Assembly: GCF_012935715.1 (NCBI RefSeq)
Contig: NZ_CP052860.1
Coordinates: 186,001 to 250,000, forward strand
Direction: 5' to 3'
DNA length: 64,000 nt
Origin: Pseudomonas sp. ADAK13
GTDB lineage: Bacteria > Pseudomonadota > Gammaproteobacteria > Pseudomonadales > Pseudomonadaceae
Shown here in pieces: positions 1 through 8,496 of this stretch (positions are counted from its first letter, which is position 1; each line of letters starts with the position of its first letter). Both the position numbers and the translations under genes were made by a program. The notes under the pieces are model-generated. The model was not told the origin of the DNA, made no database searches, and saw only the letters and a list, made by a program, of their open reading frames with translations.

Positions 1-134
1 CGTCAGAGGCGTTCGAGATCAATTCGCGAAGGAAAATTTCCTTGTTGGAATACAGCGAATGGATCATGAGGTGCAGCAGTTGCTTCACCTCGGTCTGGAA
101 GCCCAGGGTTTCCTTTTGAGTTTCCACACTCATG
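1..134 (-). CDS. htpG: HtpG (Hsp90 chaperone), N-terminal 44 residues only
   Basis: The minus strand reads from an ATG at 134 into [20 protein letters not shown], followed by a segment with [20 protein letters not shown]. This is the start of the Hsp90/HtpG N-terminal ATPase domain; the E and N of ELISNASD belong to the nucleotide pocket. HtpG is a cytosolic ATP-dependent chaperone. The gene runs off the left edge, so only about 7 percent of the usual ~634 residues is visible. A heat-shock-type promoter lies about 70-95 bases upstream. The short piece is highly conserved, so the identification is firm. Confidence 0.95.
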
Positions 135-200
135 GTCATCAAACTCCAATTGGATGGCAGTGGCCGCGCCCTTGAGGGTTGGCGGCGGGTTGTCATCAAA

Positions 201-229
201 GTTGGGGGCTAAGACCAGGATTTCAAGGG
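201..229 (-). promoter_or_regulatory. Sigma32-type heat-shock promoter of htpG
   Basis: On the minus strand CCCTTGAAA (229-221) is followed after 12 bases by CCCCCAAC (208-201). This fits the RpoH pattern CTTGAAA - about 13 - CCCCAT-T. The start codon of htpG is about 67 bases downstream. The -35 element overlaps the stop codon of the preceding thioesterase gene, so htpG can be expressed separately from it. Confidence 0.75.
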
Positions 230-675
230 CGAGCCGGTTCCTCAATCTTGAAATGCGCACGGGCGGTGGCAATCGGTTCAGCCTGGGTGCTTTGCCACGC
301 AGTAATCGCCACATTGGCCACCCGCCGCCCCTGGCGCCACACCTGGCATTTGGCGTAGGTGTCGCGAAACTGGCCGGCGCGCAGGTAATCCAGGGAAAAA
401 TCGATGATCTTCGGCACACCCGGTGCACCGGTGAACACCAGCAGATGCAAGGCGGCGGACAGCTCCATGAAGCCTGCAATCACCCCGCCGTGGATCGCCG
501 GCAATATCGGGTTACCAATGTTGTCTTTGTTGGCCGGCATGCGGAACAGCAATTCATCCCCCAGGCGCGTGCATTCGATGCCGATCAGCTTGGCGTAGGG
601 AATCAGGTTGAGCAGCGCGTCGTAGTTGCCGCGCTCGTGGGCCTGCTGCAGTCGGGTCTTGAACTGATGCTTCAT
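223..675 (-). CDS. PaaI-family hotdog thioesterase
   Basis: A 150-residue protein with the single-domain hotdog fold of the PaaI/YbgC type, expected to hydrolyse acyl-CoA thioesters in the cytosol. The segment PAIHGGVIAGFMELSAA (about residues 58-74) is the usual HGG active-site region, in which the acidic residue follows on the hotdog helix; DFSLDYLRAG is the second conserved strand. The natural substrate cannot be told. The start ATG overlaps the stop of the upstream gene by 4 bases (ATGA), so the two thioesterases are translationally coupled and may form a heteromer or act on related substrates. Downstream is htpG. Confidence 0.85.
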   Translation of the reverse strand: MKHQFKTRLQQAHERGNYDALLNLIPYAKLIGIECTRLGDELLFRMPANKDNIGNPILPAIHGGVIAGFMELSAALHLLVFTGAPGVPKIIDFSLDYLRAGQFRDTYAKCQVWRQGRRVANVAITAWQSTQAEPIATARAHFKIEEPARP

Positions 676-1151
676 GGCTGCTGCTCTCCCTTGATCGTAT
701 TACCCAGGCCCTGGCTGCCCTTGAGGCGCTTGCCCATGCGCATGAACGTGCCCACCACATGGGCAATCGGCTGCTGCGGGTCATCCTGGTAGGCGAAGCC
801 ACGGGTGAAGATTACGTCGGTGGTCACCCGGTAGCACTGGGCGAAACCGAACACCGGCCTGTGGGGTTCGGCCGGGTGCATGTAGTCGACACGCAGGTCC
901 AGGGTCGGGCAGACCTCGAACTCCGGCAATACACACAGGGTGGCCATGCCGCAGGCGGTGTCCATCAAGGACGTCAGCGCGCCGCCATGGATCACTCCGG
1001 TCTGCGGATCACCGACAATATGCGGACCATAGGGCAATACCAGGGTCATGCCGTCTTCACTGGCGGCATGCACCTGGATACCCAGTACCTGGCAGTGACG
1101 CAAGGCCGAAACAAAACGCGTGGCACGGGATAAAAGAGGATTTTCGGTCAT
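672..1151 (-). CDS. PaaI-family hotdog thioesterase (upstream paralogue)
   Basis: A 159-residue hotdog protein. TGVIHGGALTSLMDTACGMA (about residues 52-71) is the PaaI motif: HGG, followed by an Asp on the hotdog helix as the likely catalytic acid. LDLRVDYMHPAEP is the conserved central strand. It overlaps the next thioesterase by 4 bases and is probably an ancient tandem duplicate of it. No substrate can be assigned; the pair is common next to housekeeping genes in Pseudomonas. The ATG at 1151 is the only convincing start. Confidence 0.85.
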   Translation of the reverse strand: MTENPLLSRATRFVSALRHCQVLGIQVHAASEDGMTLVLPYGPHIVGDPQTGVIHGGALTSLMDTACGMATLCVLPEFEVCPTLDLRVDYMHPAEPHRPVFGFAQCYRVTTDVIFTRGFAYQDDPQQPIAHVVGTFMRMGKRLKGSQGLGNTIKGEQQP

Positions 1152-1245
1152 TCGTTAAAGACTCTTATTAGTGTGAATCCGGCGGTGTAGACAACCTTGG
1201 TGAAAGTTCCCTGGGAAAACGTCTTATATATCTGTGAGATTTAAG

Positions 1246-1272
1246 GAACTAAGCGTTGGGCATAGGCTCGAA
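1246..1272 (+). promoter_or_regulatory. Candidate AlgU (sigmaE/sigma22) promoter of the small lipoprotein gene
   Basis: GGAACT/GAACTA (1245-1251) is followed after 16 bases by TCGAA (1268-1272), close to the Pseudomonas AlgU consensus GAACTT-N16/17-TCNNA. The gene's ribosome site (AAGGAG, 1294-1299) and ATG (1309) lie just downstream, giving a short leader of about 30 bases. This is a pattern match only. Confidence 0.5.
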
Positions 1273-1308
1273 AGGCCAGTAGATATCTTCAATAAGGAGA
1301 AACACCCC

Positions 1309-1551
1309 ATGCGCAAGACTTTAGCTATTTCCTTGATGTTGGCCGCTGCCCTCGGCCTCGCTGCCTGCGATAAAAAATCCGAGGACAAAGCTCAGGACGC
1401 CAACCAACATGCTGAACAAGCTCAAGAAAAAATGAGTGAAGCTCAGGATAAAGTGAACGACGCTGCAAAAGAAAACGCTGAAGCTGCCAAAGCCCAGCAG
1501 GAATCGAACAACGCAGCCGCAAAAGAAGCAGCACCTGCAACCGGTTCTTGA
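1309..1551 (+). CDS. Small Ala/Glu/Lys-rich coiled-coil lipoprotein
   Basis: An 80-residue protein. The N-terminus is a lipoprotein signal peptide, with lipobox LAAC and Cys20 as the lipidated residue, followed by DKKSEDKAQ. The rest is a low-complexity charged helix with heptad-like spacing (residues about 25-70), so an Lpp-like coiled coil is likely. It is not OprI, whose sequence differs. Asp at +2 after Cys would suggest inner-membrane retention by the E. coli rule, but that rule is not strict in Pseudomonas. ATG at 1309 is chosen because AAGGAG precedes it by 9 bases. A hairpin terminator follows. The upstream AlgU-like site suggests envelope-stress control. Specific function unknown. 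Confidence 0.8.
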   Translation: MRKTLAISLMLAAALGLAACDKKSEDKAQDANQHAEQAQEKMSEAQDKVNDAAKENAEAAKAQQESNNAAAKEAAPATGS

Positions 1552-1597
1552 GTCTGACGACTTGAACACCGTGGCTTGAAAAGTCATGTTGCAAAAG

Positions 1598-1620
1598 AAA
1601 GCCCGCCAAGTGCGGGCTTT
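1598..1620 (+). terminator. Intrinsic terminator after the lipoprotein gene
   Basis: AAAGCCCGC (1598-1606) pairs with GCGGGCTTT (1612-1620) around a 5-base loop, with T residues following the stem on the plus strand. Confidence 0.85.
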
Positions 1621-1703
1621 ACTTTGTCCGCTGCTTTTATCTGGGCAGCAAAGTGCGAAAAGTCGGACTAAGCCCCGCTCCTGACGCTGAATAACAGCCA
1701 TAA

Positions 1704-1737
1704 AAAATGCCCCGAATCGTTTGATACGGGGCATTTT
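1704..1737 (-). terminator. Intrinsic terminator after brnQ
   Basis: AAAATGCCCCG (1704-1714) pairs with CGGGGCATTTT (1727-1737) around a 12-base loop. Read on the minus strand, the stem ends in a run of six T, placing it 26 bases past the brnQ stop. Confidence 0.85.
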
Positions 1738-1762
1738 CGATTACAACGTTTGGCCAGAAGCT

Positions 1763-3076
1763 TTAAGCAATCGCTTCGCTGCGCTTGCCCAGCAGCCGAT
1801 CAATAACCACGGCGACCACCAGGGTCATCACCGAAGGCACCAACCACGCCAGGCCCTGCTCGCTCAACGGCAGGTGAGCCAGTTGCGATGGCATCCAGTC
1901 CGCCAGGCCTGCGCCCTTCAGCGCATCAATGCAGCCAAAGATGAACGACACCAGCATCACAGGGCCCACGATACGGCCCTGCTCCTGCCAGAAGTCCTTA
2001 CAGAAGCTCAGGGCCACCAGCACGATGCACGGCGGGTAGATCGCGGTGAGTACCGGGATCGAGAACGCAATCAGCTTGGTCAGGCCCAGGTTGGACACAA
2101 ACAGCGAGAACACCGCCAGGATCACCACCAGGGTCTTGTAGGACAGCGGCAATACACGGCTGAAGTACTCGGCGCAGGCGCAGGTCAGGCCCACCGCGGT
2201 CACCAGGCACGCCAGGGAAATCAGCACGGCGAGGAAGCCGCTGCCCAGGGAGCCGAAGGTGTGCTGGACGTAAGCGTGCAGCACGGCGGCGCCGTTGGCG
2301 GCACCGGCGGCCACTTCATGGCTGCCCGAGCCAAGGCGGAACAGGCTGATGTACACCAGCGCCAGGCCCACGCCGGCAATCAGCCCGGCAATGATCGCGT
2401 ACCGGGTGATCAGCTTCGGCGACTCGACGCCACGGGAGCGAATCGCATTGACGATCACGATGCCGAACACCAGGGCACCGAGGGTATCCATGGTCAGGTA
2501 ACCATTGATAAAACCCTGGGAGAACGGAGCAGCCACATACTCAGGGGTGGCGACACCCACATCACCGGCTGGCAGGGCGAAGGCAGCGATGCCCAGCACG
2601 GCCAGGGCGATGATCTTCAACGGCGCCAGGAAGCGACCGACGGTATCCAGCAGACGGCCCGGGTACAGGGAGATGAAGAACACCAACAGGAAATACACCG
2701 AGCTGTAGAGGAACAGCGCCAGCGGGCTTTCACCGGTCAGCGGCGCCAGGCCCACTTCAAAGGAAACGGTGGCGGTTCGCGGGGTGGCGAACAACGGGCC
2801 GACTGCGAGGTAAGCAGCCGCTGCCAGCAAGCCACCGGCGATCTTGCCGATCGGGCTGCTCAACGCGTCCATGCCACCACCGACCTTGGCCAGGGCGACG
2901 ACAGTGATCACCGGCAAACCGACCGCGGTGATCAGGAAGCCCAGCGCCGCCATCCAGACATGAGGCCCGGACTGCAAACCGACGATAGGCGGGAAGATGA
3001 TGTTGCCGGCGCCCACGAACAGGGCAAAAGTCATAAAGCCCAACGCCAGGATGTCCTGGCTTTTCAACACTTTCAT
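1763..3076 (-). CDS. brnQ: BrnQ branched-chain amino acid:cation symporter
   Basis: A 437-residue, roughly 12-segment inner-membrane transporter of the LIVCS family. It takes up leucine, isoleucine and valine with a cation, Na+ in Pseudomonas BraB-type proteins. The N-terminal stretch [20 protein letters not shown] is the family hallmark. ATG at 3076 ([13 protein letters not shown]) is chosen because family members begin just before this segment; the open frame extends about 100 codons further upstream without resembling the family. No good Shine-Dalgarno is visible at this start. The gene stands alone between two terminators, upstream of a 350-base gap. Confidence 0.93.
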   Translation of the reverse strand: MKVLKSQDILALGFMTFALFVGAGNIIFPPIVGLQSGPHVWMAALGFLITAVGLPVITVVALAKVGGGMDALSSPIGKIAGGLLAAAAYLAVGPLFATPRTATVSFEVGLAPLTGESPLALFLYSSVYFLLVFFISLYPGRLLDTVGRFLAPLKIIALAVLGIAAFALPAGDVGVATPEYVAAPFSQGFINGYLTMDTLGALVFGIVIVNAIRSRGVESPKLITRYAIIAGLIAGVGLALVYISLFRLGSGSHEVAAGAANGAAVLHAYVQHTFGSLGSGFLAVLISLACLVTAVGLTCACAEYFSRVLPLSYKTLVVILAVFSLFVSNLGLTKLIAFSIPVLTAIYPPCIVLVALSFCKDFWQEQGRIVGPVMLVSFIFGCIDALKGAGLADWMPSQLAHLPLSEQGLAWLVPSVMTLVVAVVIDRLLGKRSEAIA

Positions 3077-3371
3077 TTGAGGAAATACCACACTACTGAA
3101 TCGGAATTTAGAGAGGGCTTCCCTATGGATGAGGGAAATACTGCCGGTCCTGATGGGGACTGACGGGTCTAGCGCGGGGCTTCCTTTTGGGATGCGCACG
3201 CATAAAGAGGCGGCTAGCCTAACGAATTTGCGGGTCAAACGCACTGTTGCGGGGCGAACTGTCCGATAAGCGACATTTTTATGTCGCGTTTTCATATCTA
3301 AATTTTGAAATACGATCAAATGTGGGAGCAAGTCCGCCCCCACATTTTGATCTCCACCAACCTTCAGAATG
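3077..3371. other. Intergenic region between brnQ and the suc operon end
   Basis: No gene is seen here. It should hold the brnQ promoter and leader, but no convincing -10/-35 pair was found. Two structures stand out: a perfect inverted repeat TTCCCT-N7-AGGGAA (3119-3137) about 45 bases before the brnQ start, which could be a leader hairpin or operator, and a degenerate REP pair (3314-3352). Confidence 0.6.
3314..3352. repeat. Degenerate REP pair (palindrome)
   Basis: GATCAAATGTGGG (3314-3326) and CCCACATTTTGATC (3339-3352) face each other around a short, eroded REP core (AGCAAGTCCGCC). The full REP core GGGCTTGCCCGCGAT seen elsewhere in the window is missing, so this is probably an old, decayed copy. 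Confidence 0.65.
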
Positions 3372-3401
3372 CACAAAGGCCACCCGAAGGTGGCCTTTGT
3401 G
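3372..3401 (-). terminator. Terminator of the sdh-suc operon with a UUCG tetraloop
   Basis: CACAAAGGCCACC (3372-3384) and GGTGGCCTTTGTG (3389-3401) form a perfect 13-bp stem. In the minus-strand transcript the loop is C(UUCG)G, an exceptionally stable tetraloop. It lies 28 bases beyond the sucD stop. The T-run after the stem is weak. Confidence 0.8.
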
Positions 3402-3428
3402 GGGTGAAGCGTCAGTTAAGCGCGAGGC

Positions 3429-4310
3429 TTACTTGACAGCCCAACCGGTCAGCTCGGACAAAGCCTTGCCGATGTCTGCCAGCGAACGCACGGTTTTAAC
3501 GCCTGCGTCTTCCAGGGCAGCAAACTTCTCGTCTGCAGTACCCTTGCCGCCAGAGATGATTGCGCCAGCATGGCCCATGCGCTTGCCAGCAGGGGCAGTC
3601 ACACCAGCGATGTAGGAAACAACCGGCTTGGTCACGTGTGCCTTGATGTAGGCAGCCGCTTCTTCTTCAGCCGAACCGCCGATCTCACCGATCATCACGA
3701 TCGCTTCGGTCTTCGGGTCTTCCTGGAACAGCTTCAGGATGTCGATGAAGTTCGAGCCTGGGATCGGGTCACCGCCGATGCCGACGCAAGTCGACTGACC
3801 GAAACCGGCGTCAGTAGTCTGCTTGACAGCTTCGTAGGTCAGGGTGCCGGAACGGGAAACGATACCGACTTTGCCTGGCAAGTGAATGTGACCTGGCATG
3901 ATGCCGATCTTGCATTCGCCTGGAGTGATCACGCCTGGGCAGTTAGGGCCGATCAGGGTAACACCCAGCTCGTCGCACTTAACTTTAGCGTCCAGCATGT
4001 CCAGGGTAGGAATGCCTTCGGTGATGCAAACGATCAGCTTGATGCCGCCGAATGCTGCTTCCAGGATGGAGTCCTTGCAGAAAGGAGCTGGAACGTAGAT
4101 CACGCTGGCGGTGGCGCCAGTGGCAGCTACAGCATCTTTCACGGTGTTGAACACTGGGAGGCCCAGGTGCTCGGTGCCGCCTTTGCCCGGAGTCACGCCA
4201 CCGACCATCTTGGTGCCGTATTCGATGGCTTGCTGGGTGTGGAAACTACCTTGCGAACCGGTAATACCCTGGCAAATAACCTTGGTGTCTTTATTGATCA
4301 GGACGCTCAT
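3429..4310 (-). CDS. sucD: Succinyl-CoA ligase (ADP-forming) alpha subunit
   Basis: A 293-residue subunit that, with SucC, interconverts succinyl-CoA + ADP + Pi and succinate + ATP in the TCA cycle. The N-terminal CoA-binding Rossmann domain starts [25 protein letters not shown] and [14 protein letters not shown] are the CoA/ligase motifs. His247 in MGHAGAI is the residue phosphorylated during catalysis. Its ATG shares one base with the sucC stop (TAATG), so the two subunits are translationally coupled. Length is as expected for the family. Confidence 0.98.
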   Translation of the reverse strand: MSVLINKDTKVICQGITGSQGSFHTQQAIEYGTKMVGGVTPGKGGTEHLGLPVFNTVKDAVAATGATASVIYVPAPFCKDSILEAAFGGIKLIVCITEGIPTLDMLDAKVKCDELGVTLIGPNCPGVITPGECKIGIMPGHIHLPGKVGIVSRSGTLTYEAVKQTTDAGFGQSTCVGIGGDPIPGSNFIDILKLFQEDPKTEAIVMIGEIGGSAEEEAAAYIKAHVTKPVVSYIAGVTAPAGKRMGHAGAIISGGKGTADEKFAALEDAGVKTVRSLADIGKALSELTGWAVK

Positions 4311-5476
4311 TATTTGCCCTCCGCAGCTTTGACAACTTGTTGAGCAGCGTCGGTCAGGCTGGTAGCAGCGATGATGTTCAAACCGCTTTCTGCCAGTACT
4401 TTAGCGCCCAGTTCAGCGTTGTTACCTTCAAGGCGAACAACCACCGGGATTTTAACGCCGACTTCTTTCACTGCACCGATGATGCCTTCGGCAATCATGT
4501 CGCAACGAACGATGCCGCCGAAGATGTTGACCAGTACTGCTGCGACGTTGGAGTCGGACAGGATGATCTTGAACGCTTCGGTAACGCGTTCTTTGGTGGC
4601 ACCGCCGCCTACGTCGAGGAAGTTGGCTGGTTTGCCGCCATGCAGGTTGACGATGTCCATGGTACCCATGGCCAGGCCAGCACCGTTGACCATGCAACCG
4701 ATGTTACCTTCCAGGGCTACGTAGTTCAGTTCGAACTTGGCAGCGTGCGCTTCGCGCGGATCGTCTTGCGACGGATCGTGGAAAGTCTTCAGCTTAGGCT
4801 GACGGTACATGGCGTTGGCGTCGATGTTGATCTTGGCGTCGAGGCAATGCAGATCGCCGTCAGCCTTGATCACCAGCGGGTTCACTTCCAGCAGGGCCAG
4901 ATCGTGATCCTGGAACAGTTTGGCCAGACCTACGAAGATCTTGGCGAACTGGGCAACTTGCTTGCCTTCCAGACCCAGCTGGAAAGCCAGCTCGCGACCC
5001 TGGAATGGCTGAGCGCCAACCAGTGGATCGATAGTGGCTTTCAGAATTTTTTCTGGGGTTTCTTCGGCGATCTTCTCAATGTCCACGCCACCTTCGGTGG
5101 AGGCCATGAACACGATGCGACGGCTCGAACGGTCAACGACAGCGCCCAGGTACAGCTCTTTAGCGATATCAGTGCACGATTCAACCAGGATCTTGGTGAC
5201 TGGCTGGCCATTGGCATCAGTCTGGTAAGTCACCAGACGCGTGCCCAGCCACTGCTGAGCGAAGGCTTTGGCGTCTTCTTTGCTGCGAACCAGCTTGACG
5301 CCGCCCGCTTTACCGCGACCACCAGCGTGAACCTGGGCTTTGACAACCCACTCGGTGCCGCCGATTTTGTCGCAAGCTTCTGCTGCTGCTTCCGGGGTGT
5401 CTACTGCGTAACCCTTGGATACTGGCAGGCCGTATTCAGCGAACAGCTGCTTACCCTGATACTCGTGAAGATTCAT
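4310..5476 (-). CDS. sucC: Succinyl-CoA ligase (ADP-forming) beta subunit
   Basis: A 388-residue ATP-grasp subunit. [19 protein letters not shown] is the invariant N-terminus, which fixes the start at 5476 rather than 66 bases upstream. [16 protein letters not shown] contacts the nucleotide; LLEVNPLV and [13 protein letters not shown] belong to the Mg and phosphohistidine site regions, and [14 protein letters not shown] to the subunit interface. It sits directly upstream of sucD with a one-base overlap. A spacer of about 215 bases rich in hairpins separates it from lpdG upstream. Confidence 0.98.
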   Translation of the reverse strand: MNLHEYQGKQLFAEYGLPVSKGYAVDTPEAAAEACDKIGGTEWVVKAQVHAGGRGKAGGVKLVRSKEDAKAFAQQWLGTRLVTYQTDANGQPVTKILVESCTDIAKELYLGAVVDRSSRRIVFMASTEGGVDIEKIAEETPEKILKATIDPLVGAQPFQGRELAFQLGLEGKQVAQFAKIFVGLAKLFQDHDLALLEVNPLVIKADGDLHCLDAKINIDANAMYRQPKLKTFHDPSQDDPREAHAAKFELNYVALEGNIGCMVNGAGLAMGTMDIVNLHGGKPANFLDVGGGATKERVTEAFKIILSDSNVAAVLVNIFGGIVRCDMIAEGIIGAVKEVGVKIPVVVRLEGNNAELGAKVLAESGLNIIAATSLTDAAQQVVKAAEGK

Positions 5477-5545
5477 GCTTATTACCGTCTTCGTTAGGTA
5501 CTGCGCATTCGGCGCTGCGCTCTTTATTGAGTGCCGCGCCACCTG

Positions 5546-5645
5546 TGACTGCTGCTTGCACAGTCAAACCACCAAAAGCCTGAACCCTGGGTGGTGAAAC
5601 TGCGCAAGACTGCGTCCAGCGGATATTCCGCGGTGAGTCTTGCGC
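5546..5645 (-). promoter_or_regulatory. Cluster of stem-loops in the lpdG-sucC spacer
   Basis: Three inverted repeats follow one another: TGACTG (5546-5551) with CAGTCA (5561-5566), ACCACC (5568-5573) with GGTGGT (5590-5595), and a long one, GCGCAAGACT (5602-5611) with AGTCTTGCGC (5636-5645), enclosing GCGGA-TAT-TCCGC (5619-5631). No T-run follows, so they are not obvious terminators. They may be RNA processing or stability elements setting the ratio of lpdG to sucCD message. Confidence 0.6.
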
Positions 5646-5690
5646 ACAAGGCTCACGACGGGCAACCGCCGTGGTTTCTTATTATCTCGC

Positions 5691-7142
<1,452 letters not shown>

Positions 7143-7162
7143 TTAGCTAAAAGCTTCAAGCC

Positions 7163-7212
7163 GTGAGCCGCACTCCGGCCTGCCTTGCGACAGGGTGGGT
7201 GGTGCGGCTCAC
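7163..7212 (-). promoter_or_regulatory. Long stem-loop in the sucB-lpdG spacer
   Basis: GTGAGCCGCAC (7163-7173) and GTGCGGCTCAC (7202-7212) are a perfect 11-bp inverted repeat, and the 28-base loop contains a further CCTG/CAGG stem. It lies 10 bases after the sucB stop. There is no T-run on the minus strand. It could protect the sucAB message from 3' decay or cause partial termination. Confidence 0.65.
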
Positions 7213-7222
7213 CGCCGCTTTA

Positions 7223-8452
7223 TCAGATATCCAGCAGCAGACGAGCCGGGTCTTCCAGCAGGTTCTTGATGGTCACCAGGAAAGTCACGGCTTCTTTACC
7301 ATCGATCAGGCGGTGATCGTAGGACAGCGCCAGGTACATCATCGGGCGGATAACCACTTGGCCGTTGATCGCCATAGGACGCTGCAGAATGTTGTGCATG
7401 CCCAGGATCGCAGCTTGTGGCGGGTTGACGATCGGAGTCGACATCATCGAACCGAAAGTACCACCGTTGGTGATGGTGAAGGTACCACCGGTCATCTCGT
7501 CGATGGTCAGTTTGCCGTCACGGGCTTTCTTGCCGAAGTTGGCGATGCCGCCTTCGATTTCAGCCAGGCTCATCAGTTCGGCGTTACGCAGAACCGGTAC
7601 TACCAGGCCACGGTCGCTGGATACGGCAACGCCGACGTCAGCGTAGCCGTGGTAAACGATGTCGCCGCCGTCGATGGAAGCGTTGACTGCCGGGAAGCGT
7701 TTCAGCGCTTCGGTGGCGGCTTTCACGAAGAACGACATGAAGCCCAAACGTACGCCGTTGTGGCTCTTCTCGAAGAGATCCTTGTACTTCGAACGCAGGG
7801 CCATGACTTCGGTCATGTCGACTTCGTTGAAAGTGGTCAGCATCGCCATGTTCGACTGTGCTTCAACCAGGCGCTTGGCCACGGTGGCACGTACGCGGGT
7901 CATCGGTACGCGCTTCTCGGTGCGGTCGCCAGCGGCGAACACAGGCGCAGCGGCAGCCGGGGCAGCAGCCTTGGCAGGTGCGGCAGCCGGAGCGTTTTTC
8001 TTGGCTTCAACTGCGGCAACCACGTCTTCCTTGGTCACACGGCCGTCTTTGCCGGTGCCTTTGATGGAAGCCAGGTTGATGCCGTTCTCGTCAGCCAGCT
8101 GACGCGCAGCCGGTGCAGCGATTGGATCTTCAGCGCCTGCAGCCGGTGCAGCAGCTGGAGCTGCGGCAGCGGCCGGTGCAGCAGCGGCAGGAGCGGGAGC
8201 AGCGGCAGCAGCACCGCCCTCTTCGATCGAGCCCAGTACCTGGTTCGACAGAACGGTAGCGCCTTCTTCGGCAACGATTGCGCCCAGCACGCCGTCAGCT
8301 TCAGCCAACACTTCCAGAACGACTTTGTCGGTCTCGATGTCGACGATCAGATCGTCACGCTTGACGGCCTCGCCTGGTTTCTTGTGCCAGGTGGCAACGG
8401 TGCCATCGGCAACCGATTCCGGGAATGACGGGGCTTTGATTTCGATAGCCAT
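7223..8452 (-). CDS. sucB: Dihydrolipoyllysine succinyltransferase (E2o)
   Basis: A 409-residue core subunit of the 2-oxoglutarate dehydrogenase complex. Residues 1-75 form the lipoyl domain with Lys43 in [10 protein letters not shown] as the lipoylated residue. A flexible Ala/Pro linker (about 77-110) follows, then the peripheral subunit-binding domain (about 111-147), a second Ala-rich linker, and the catalytic acyltransferase domain ending in [12 protein letters not shown], with His380 and Asp384 at the active site. The Ala-rich linker creates long spurious frames on other strands. It is 44 bases after sucA, in the same operon. Confidence 0.98.
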   Translation of the reverse strand: MAIEIKAPSFPESVADGTVATWHKKPGEAVKRDDLIVDIETDKVVLEVLAEADGVLGAIVAEEGATVLSNQVLGSIEEGGAAAAAPAPAAAAPAAAAAPAAAPAAGAEDPIAAPAARQLADENGINLASIKGTGKDGRVTKEDVVAAVEAKKNAPAAAPAKAAAPAAAAPVFAAGDRTEKRVPMTRVRATVAKRLVEAQSNMAMLTTFNEVDMTEVMALRSKYKDLFEKSHNGVRLGFMSFFVKAATEALKRFPAVNASIDGGDIVYHGYADVGVAVSSDRGLVVPVLRNAELMSLAEIEGGIANFGKKARDGKLTIDEMTGGTFTITNGGTFGSMMSTPIVNPPQAAILGMHNILQRPMAINGQVVIRPMMYLALSYDHRLIDGKEAVTFLVTIKNLLEDPARLLLDI

Positions 8453-8496
8453 TATCTGTGGGTCCTTAAAATTCGGTTTCAGTCAGCGCGAAGGCG

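Noticed and set aside
1721..3163. A 480-codon plus-strand frame over brnQ, rich in His, Gln and Arg
   Set aside because: It is the antisense of brnQ; composition is that of a shadow frame and it has no homology-like motif.
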